DNA from: Limonium bicolor | Taxonomy: Eukaryota > Streptophyta > Magnoliopsida > Caryophyllales > Plumbaginaceae | NCBI GenBank assembly: GCA_023374045.1 | Contig: CM041776.1 | Coordinates: 319,263,925 to 319,327,924 of the forward strand | Direction: 5' to 3' | DNA length: 64,000 nt | In this document: piece after piece, positions 57,549-64,000 of the stretch | Layout: each line of letters starts with the position of its first letter | How positions within the stretch are numbered: position 1 is the first letter of the stretch | Notes under the pieces: generated by a model | Told to the model about the DNA's origin: nothing | The model's database searches: none | The model's input: only the letters and a program-made list of their open reading frames with translations | Position numbers and translations under genes: made by a program

Positions 57549-57800
57549 GGGAAATTTTATTGTATAACTGGTTGTACGGTGAACATCGTATAACTGTTTA
57601 TTTTAAGTTCAAATGTTGTTCAATACAAAATTTTTGTATTGATTGTTCATATTGATGTAAAAGTTACATGTGTTATTTTAAAAGTTGTTCAATTTTGTAT
57701 GATGGTTATTCAAATTAATTATAAAGATTGTTCGAGATGTACGTAAACTACGTACAACCGGTTGTATGATAGTCAAATTGTATAACGGTGTTTAACCTTG
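57549..57800. mobile_element. Probable MITE in the gene's upstream region
   Basis: Left text TATAACTGGTTGTACGGTGA and inverted right text ACAACCGGTTGTACGTAG are imperfect inverted repeats around a GTTGTTCAA-rich middle. The limits are approximate and no TSD was set. Confidence 0.4.
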
Positions 57801-58002
57801 CCTCTTCTGGGACTAAATGACGATGAAAGTAGAAAAAAATCTACAGAGAATATTTGGAAGGAATAAATAGAACAGATAGCACATGGCAGCAGTCATGGAC
57901 AGAGAGCTTAGTATAGTAGGTATGGTGTGTACATGCGAAGGAAATACATCGGATGCCGCACTCTGTAATCATGGAGTCCAATTATATTTGAAAATTCCAA
58001 TT

Positions 58003-58262
58003 TCTTGCCTACATGTGTCGTAGCTATAGATAGCTACATACATGTATATTTGGTCAATGAAAATTGTACATTTGATCATTCAAAACTGTACTGATGTATA
58101 TGTACATGTATACAGTAAATTGTAATATTTCTGAATTTGTATTAAATGTACATACTAACTTTATAAACTGTACAACAAACGTATAAAACATGTACATTTA
58201 CTCTACACAAACTGTATCATAAAAAATGTAGCCAAAGATGACTACATATGGTTGTAGCTAAG
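58003..58262. mobile_element. MITE with ~33-bp inverted ends
   Basis: The left end, GCCTACATGTGTCGTAGCTA and then TAGCTACA, is matched inverted by TTAGCTACAACCATATGTAG and GGCTACA on the right. The middle is TGTACAT-rich. Probably Mutator-type; no TSD settled. Confidence 0.5.
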
Positions 58263-59201
58263 ACTCATTGTTTGAAAATAGACGCCATTGTCTACTCCAA
58301 TCAATGGGCCGACTAGGTAGCATTCAGCATTTCGAAGCAAACCGTTCCCTTTAGCTCTATATTTATTTCCAAGTTGGCTACATGAGTATTGTGCATAATA
58401 TTAATGGGTGCGTTTTTGACCTTGTTAGTTTTTGTTTTTTGTCATCAATGTTTGTATGTCGCTCCCAATTTCTCTTCTTTATTCTTATAGTTGTAGTTGA
58501 AAGCTGACTACAAACGGACTCAATTTGTGACAACTATCAACAGTAAAAGAACCTTTCATCGGGAGGAATGTGAGAACGAGAGAGACAAGACTCAAGAGAG
58601 TTGGGAGCATCAGTGTTCAGTGGTGTTTTTTCTTATCTAGTGGATGAGTGCCTCACTTTGAAAGTATGCAAGTTTAAGTGTGTCTCAATAAGATGAGGTT
58701 CTAGTGATAACCTCAAATTTTGTTATCAATGCTAGACTTGATATGGGTCGTTAAGTGGTTGATCATAAGATCTATAATGTAGTTTAAATGTATGTGTTAG
58801 TTCATTGACATTATAGCTTAGTTCATCAATATTATATTTCATGGAAATAAAAACTACTTCATCAAGCAAGCAAGTGGTGGCTGCTAGCTGTAGATCTCTT
58901 TTTCGGCTTTGTTCGTCGGCACAAACAAGCAAATGGATTTGTTCCTTAGTAGTAGAATCACTGTTTCTTTTCTTCCCATGCACACTGTTTAGGCATGCAA
59001 TCATTATGGATTATATGCCCTATGTCTAGGGTTTTAGCCACTTATTTCTTTTAGCTTCCCATACAGCTTCTCATTGTGATCATGTCCTTTTCTCTTTCGC
59101 TTTCTAAACTCTCTCTTTTTCCATCAGTTTTTTTGTTCCTTTTTCGGCTTCTTCCTTTACTCTTCCACCTTTTTGAACTTTCTTCGGTAGATTTCAATTG
59201 C
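58263..59201. other. Intergenic and likely LINE 5' leader
   Basis: No gene. The CT-rich stretch at 59040-59190 leads into the LINE ORF1 start and is probably its 5' UTR. Short ORFs on both strands at 58732-59029 are mutually antisense and unrecognised. Confidence 0.35.
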
Positions 59202-59925
59202 ATGGTAGGCGAGGGAGCTAACCTTGATGACTTGCTTCGTCGCTTACGGCTGAAGAGAAAGCATGCATGGAGGTTGGTCGCCTTCTTTAGTCATCTTCCT
59301 CGCTTCCTTTTGAGAGGTCTTTAATTGGGAAGCTTTTCATGGCCTAGACCGGAGTGTGGAACTTAAGGCTATGGAGCGGACTCTGAGTAACATTTGGCAA
59401 TATGAAGATGAGCTTAAAGTTTGAAATCTTGGTTCGGGGTTATTCTTGTTTGAATTTGAGGACGGGGAGTGCACACATGCAGTTCTTGGTTGTGGGTTGT
59501 GGACTTTTGACAGGTGTCTGTTGGTGTTAGTGGAGGTTGATCGGTCAAAGGCACCAAAGGACCATGTTTTCCAATGGACTCCCTTATAGGTTCATGTCCA
59601 TGACATTCCTTTTTGGTTCAAGTGTCGTGAGTTTTCAAAAAGGATTGGTGATTGTGTGGGGAGGTTTATGGACTTTCAGGAAAATGATCAGCGGTTCAGT
59701 GGGGGGCTTCATGCATATCAAGGTGAGGGTTGATGTTACTCATTCCCTTATGAGGCTAGTAACAATCTCCATGGATGGGCAATCGATGGTGCTTTGTTTG
59801 ACCTATGTGCTCCTGCCTAGCCTTTGCTTTCATTGTGGTATGTTTTCTCATGGACCCCCTTACCATACTGAAGCTACTAGCAATGGGGTTCCTTATGGTG
59901 TTTGGTTATATGCCAAAAGCTTGTA
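59202..59925 (+). pseudogene. L1 LINE ORF1 (DUF4283/zinc-knuckle type), decayed
   Basis: The likely start is ATG 59202 (MVGEGANLDDLLRRLRL). Across frames it shows FLFEFEDGE, VLGCGLWTFDRCLLVL, PFWFKCREFSKRIGD.VGRFMDF and, at about 59735-59905, V.VDVTHSLMRL, LPSLCFHCGMFSHG and PYGVWLYAK. This is the RNA-binding ORF1 protein of plant L1 elements (domain, then a single CxxC...H knuckle and YG.WL). Several stops and frameshifts. It continues at 61846 past an inserted LTR. Confidence 0.8.
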
Positions 59926-61845
59926 TGGGTGAAATTGTATCAACAGTGTATCGGTCGTGCGTAGCAAATTTTCCTAAATTATTCCACTAGGTTATCGAAT
60001 CAAGGAGGTGATGTCTAGTTTAGTCTAAAATTCAAATAATAAACTACATAAATAAACAATAGTAAATGAGGGGGTTTCAAGGTTGAACTAATAAACTAAA
60101 ATAAAATAGTAAAAGATTGATATTTTTTTAAACAAAATAATCTTAGTTTACTACTTCCCCCTAGTTCTTCAATCCTCTTTCCTATGTACTTTTCTAATTC
60201 TAGATCGTAACCTCAGATCTAAGTTAATCCACTCCCGGTCCCCCACAAAGTGGATTCTTACTAGAAATTACTAAAAAACTTGACTCTCATTGCGAATTTA
60301 CTAATTACTAGTAGCACTGAGATGTCATTTGGTTTAATACTCAATTAATATGTAGAAGGAATACCATCTCTTGATTAACTGATATTATTAGTGTAGTTTA
60401 TGGAATACCTTAATTCACATCTATAGGCAAAGAAACTAAATCACTCTAGCAATTGATCAGATACAAGAGATTTATGAATTAAACAAGGAATAAAACTACA
60501 ATATTTATTAAATCTGATAAAAACATAATAGGAAGAAGAAATAAACTAGGGTTTTATAGCAAACTAGGATTCAAGCTAACTACTCAGACATAAAAGAGAC
60601 ACAAAGAACAATAGAAAGAAGAGGAAACACCGTCAAATTTGTGTAGTGGAACCAATGATGAATTCAATCCTTGCTCTGTTCTCTCCATGGCCGTTGTGCA
60701 ATTTCTCTATAGGTTGGGATGACACTCGATTATTCGCTTCTATCCAAAAACCGAATTAGGGATAATAGTTCGGTTTTCAGTTTTTGTTCGGTTATAATAG
60801 CATAACAAAATCTTAGTCTGAGAAGAAATAACTGATAACCAAATAACTGAATTTTTTTAAGGATGGTACTGAGAACCGAATTGAAAATCAAAATTTTTAA
60901 TTCAGTAATCTGTAACTAGATTTTAAAAAAGAAATGAATTATTGAAAAGAACCAAAATATAATAAAGAACCAAATCAAGGTTGCAAAAGCCAAAACGCAG
61001 AGTTTAGACATATATGTTATTATGTTATTTAGGTAAAACTGAATTTCCAACCCTGGAATTGAAAATCAAACCGAACTATATTCTGGTTTTACCCGAATAA
61101 TTGAATTTTTTTAAAAACGGTTAAATTTTTTAGTTAAAAAAACTGAAATAATTTTGGTTCTTGGTTGGAACCCAATGATCACCCCTATTTGTAGGTCAAA
61201 AGATACCCATGATCAATTAACAACTTTCTTTTTATAATCTTCTACTACTTAGCGAAACATAGCCCTGTTCTCATGCTTTGGTCTGGACATGTGTCCGGAT
61301 TTAATACCCATACCATGTGATGTGGCGTGCCTCTTTGCTCCATTCTCTCGGGTCCACGTATGTGTATGCGAGGAACACCAGGATCGAGGTGCAAAATACT
61401 GAAGTTTTCCTCATTTTCTAAGGTCTGAAATACTTCCAGGTAAGACACCCAAACCAGGTTTCAAAATAGGAAGTAACTTACTCTAGGGGCTGGTCCATGT
61501 ATGTTTGGTCGGACACATTTACAGATCATGTCTCAAATTAAGCAAAAGGTTCATCTCGGGGTTGGTCTGGGCCTATGCGTCCAGACAGAGGTGTTGACCA
61601 GTCCTAAATTGCACCTGAAGAATTGTTTCAACTCCCGTTCGGTCTCGTTTATGTCCTTAGCTTCTTGCCATGCACTCCCAGATTTTCCATTCAGCATTTT
61701 TAACTGTTTAAGCATAAAAACCACACGTGAGGGAAGTTCTTCACATTTAACATAAATTAACAAATAAATGGGGAAACTTATACCATTTTATCCTCAGTAA
61801 ATATACAATTAAAGCACATGAATATAGATAAATTCACACTTACCA
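59926..61845 (+). mobile_element. Degenerate solo LTR (family F, related to LTR A), ~1.9 kb
   Basis: It contains AGTGTATCGGTCGTGCGTAG and ATCGAATCAAGGAGG near the left end and ends CACACTTACCA, all parallel to LTR A (925-2667). The left edge TGGGTGAAATTG is tentative. The flanks CTTGT and CTGGT could be a mutated TSD, but GTATG at 59923 and 61849 is an alternative. It splits LINE ORF1. It holds TGTCCGGA/GTCTGGAC motifs at 61265-61610 and a possible MITE. Confidence 0.6.
60757..61187. mobile_element. Possible hAT-like MITE inside LTR F
   Basis: Left end TAGGGATAATAGTTCGGTTT and inverted right end TAGGGGTGATCATTGGGTTC are similar. The interior is rich in AACCGAA/TTCGGTT text. No target duplication found. 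Confidence 0.35.
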
Positions 61846-63515
61846 CTGGTATGCTTCGGGGAGGGTGGCTTTATCTGGATAGTAATGATGGAGGTTGAAG
61901 GCTTGACTTCCCTTTGATGTGGGGCAAGGAAGTGGAGGTTCAGGGTGAGAAAAAGGCATGTGTTGACCAGAAGGGTATTTTGGAGGAAGGGGCGAACCCA
62001 GTTAATGAGGTAGTTTTACTTCAAAAAGATGGAGAGGCTTCTAAGCAATTAGGGAGAAAGAGAAAGATGGATGTGGTGGAGTTTGACTCCTCTTTTTTGA
62101 AGAGTTTTTGGCTAGGAAGGAGTTATAAGAAGCTACTAAGAAAGGCAAGAATGGTTTGGGTGCTACTTCTAGAGGCAACTCTGGGGGAATCCTAGGGAAG
62201 CCTAGCATAATGTTTCTATTAGTTGTGAACAGTCGGGGCCTTGGTGATCCTCGTGCAGTTTGTTGGGTCCTAGACTTGGTCCACGACGAATCATCTGGTT
62301 TGGTCTCTTTGTCAGAATCTAAGTTTGCCAGTTTTGAAATGCAGTCTTTTAGGAGTTGGATGTGTTCTTTTAACTAGGTTGCAGGGGATAGTTATGATAG
62401 AAGGGGTGGAGTTACGCTCTATTTGGAAGATGATATCGATAATTCTCTTTTGAGTTATTCTGAGAGGCATGTTGATTGTCTCATTACAGATGGTTTGGGT
62501 AACCATTGGTGGATGGCGAGTGTTTACATTAGGCTAACCCTTCTGCATATTGGAAAACTTGGTATTGCGTGGTATGGGGGCGAGTTCGTGGCTTGTTTTG
62601 GGGGGTTTTAATGAAGTGCTACGGTTATGAGTAGAGAGGGAGGCGTGTGAGGCCTAGGCATTGGATGGATGTTGGTTTAGTTAAGGTGGAGTTCACCTAT
62701 TCTAAAAGCATGAGGGGTAGTTGGAATACAAATAGTTTGCTAGATAGATTCTTGTGTAATGACGATTGGCTTTTGATCTTCCCTCATGCTAGGAACTATC
62801 ATCTGCTTTGGGGGTAGTTTATCAAGCTTGTGTTGCATCCTCCTCTTCATCAAGGTTTGAAACCTTTTTTCAGTTTGAGAATTATTGGGCCTATGATGAG
62901 GATTGTAGAGCTCTTTTTCATTGGGTTTGGATTGTTGGTAATCTTGCTTGTTGGGGTTATTAGATAAAATTTGTGGCATGTGGTGTTGAGCTACATTGTA
63001 AGGTTAGGCAGAAGATAAGGGCAGAGATGGAGGTTGTTTAGAAAGTTAAGAAGGAGATGAATGCAATGGCCTCAGGTGCTCCAACCGAGGATAACCTGCG
63101 TACTTGGGGTAGCTTGTCATGACAGTTGGATTGTTTACTCTACAAGGATAAGATATGGTGCCAGCGATTCAGGAAATTGTGGTTATCCGAGGAATATAGG
63201 AATACCTGTTTCTTTTTCTAGCTAGAGCCTGAAGGAATGCAGCTCATTATTTGCTAGGAGATGATGGTGTGATGGTGTCTAATTGGGATGATATTGAAGG
63301 GGTGGCTAGGGGGTATTTCCAAGGTCTTTTTTCTTCTAACAACCTAGAGCCTAATTACCACTTGCTTGCTTATGTAGGGGGACAAGTGCATGAGAAGATG
63401 TTTGTAGTCATTGGTGCTTCTTACATAAGGGAGGAGATCATGCATGTGCTCTATGTGAGCCCAAGTACATCCCAAAACCGGTCCCCTCCCTTGTGTTAAA
63501 AATGTGAACAATTGC
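61846..63515 (+). pseudogene. L1 LINE ORF1 tail and ORF2 endonuclease to RT linker, truncated
   Basis: After the LTR the LINE resumes with a polar ORF1 tail (61914-62165). The AP endonuclease follows: NSRGLGDPRAV at about 62230, LSESK, RRGGVTLYLEDD, HVDCLITDG and VACFGGFNEV near 62600. Later come GDDGVMVSNWDDIEGVARGYFQGLFSS and REEIMHVLY (63251-63470), the stretch just before RT. Numerous stops and shifts. It breaks off before RT motifs, where a minus-strand LINE fragment begins. Confidence 0.85.
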
Positions 63516-63735
63516 ATTATGGAGATTAGTTGGAACACCAGAGGAGAACATGATCCCTGATTTCTGATGATTAATACATTGCCCTGAGCACTACTAAAAT
63601 CATCAACTATCTCAGACATTATTTGTGCATTTTTATCAGAAGCTTGGCCGAAAAGGAGGCAATCATCAGCAAAAAAATGACTTGTAACTTGTTGATTAAG
63701 AAAATTCAGAGTGAAGCCTTTCAAAGTCCTAACAT
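63516..63735 (-). pseudogene. L1 LINE RT fragment with FADD motif
   Basis: Read from about 63724 down: GFTLN, VTSHFFADDCLLFGQA, then a helical segment SEIVDDFSSAQGN. This is the catalytic palm motif and the following region of plant L1 RT, with both Asp residues kept. It is inverted relative to the plus-strand LINE it abuts. The further reading of this ORF (below 63515) is antisense to that LINE and not coding. Confidence 0.8.
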
Positions 63736-63744
63736 CACATGCTG

Positions 63745-64000
63745 CTAACTAAGAATTTGTAGGGAAAAACTATATACTAAAATGAACAAAAATAATGAAA
63801 GAATCCTACAACTCAAATACGGGTAGCAAAAATTCCCGGTCGGAATAAAGAGTGAGTAAATTATGACCAGAAGTATCGAACCCTAGGGACTTAGTAGAAA
63901 ATTAGTCCTAAGCCTAGTAATTACCTAATTCTAATAAGGGGGAAAATTGATAATGAACATTAATTCAAATTAAGGAATTTATCTAATTAACTAATTAAGT
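63745..64000 (+). repeat. LTR-like fragment at the window edge
   Basis: CGGGTAGCAAAAATTCCCGG and AGTATCGAACCCTAGGGA resemble the left part of LTRs A and F (CGGTCG...TAGCAA...TATCGAA.C.A.GGA). It is cut by the end of the window. Confidence 0.5.

Noticed and set aside
1..64000. tRNA, rRNA or microRNA genes
   Set aside because: No tRNA arms with A/B boxes or rRNA text were recognised by eye; the tRNA-like stretches are only primer binding sites. A tRNAscan or Rfam run would be decisive.

Overview
The window is nuclear DNA of a flowering plant, most likely a eudicot; the species cannot be named. It is AT-rich and almost entirely transposable elements. It holds plant-type L1 LINEs, chromodomain Ty3/gypsy LTRs, Stowaway, Tourist, hAT and Mutator MITEs, and one intron-containing host gene.

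Layout. 1-4804 is the right-hand part of a Mutator-like element (MULE) with a GRF zinc-finger ORF. A 1.74 kb solo LTR (925-2667, TSD AGTAT) is inserted in it. 4805-13352 is AT-rich DNA with MITEs, including a fold-back element (8287-10043) that was hit by an internally deleted LINE with a 14-bp target duplication. 13358-17883 is a 4.5 kb solo LTR on the minus strand (TSD TAACT). 18289-21168 holds a Stowaway copy and tandem repeats.

21169-49740 is one minus-strand L1 LINE broken by four later insertions. These are a 15.1 kb Ty3/gypsy chromovirus (22274-37373, TSD CTTCC), a hAT-type MITE (37911-38554), a 5.76 kb non-autonomous LTR element primed by tRNA-Asp (38614-44370, TSD ATACC) and a 2.5 kb solo LTR (45226-47734, TSD CCTTC). 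At three of the four junctions I checked, removing the insertion and one TSD copy restores LINE reading frame.

The main discovery candidate is in the 15.1 kb chromovirus. Between gag and protease it carries a plant ALKBH1-like 2-oxoglutarate/Fe(II) dioxygenase domain (28380-29128) in the sense direction. The HxD, distal His and Rx5R residues are all present. The order is LTR - PBS (tRNA-iMet) - gag with CCHC knuckles - AlkB - PR - RT - RNase H - INT - chromodomain - PPT - LTR. Gag and PR are also interrupted by short GT-AG segments that look like introns. The LTRs are nearly identical apart from a cluster of one-base gaps, so insertion looks recent. The many coding frameshifts are therefore either sequence errors or a sign of mobilisation in trans.

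49741-58262 is the gene-bearing part. A five-exon minus-strand gene (55059-57305, 171 aa) encodes a small plant-specific protein of the type I recall as DUF4050. It is flanked by a LINE-like retroposon with 13-bp TSDs, a Stowaway MITE and two promoter-side MITEs. 58263-64000 is a decayed plus-strand L1 LINE, split by a degenerate LTR, followed by a minus-strand LINE RT fragment and the start of another LTR-like piece.

At least four LTR families here each contain a cluster of GTCCGGAC-like inverted motifs, which normal annotation does not explain.
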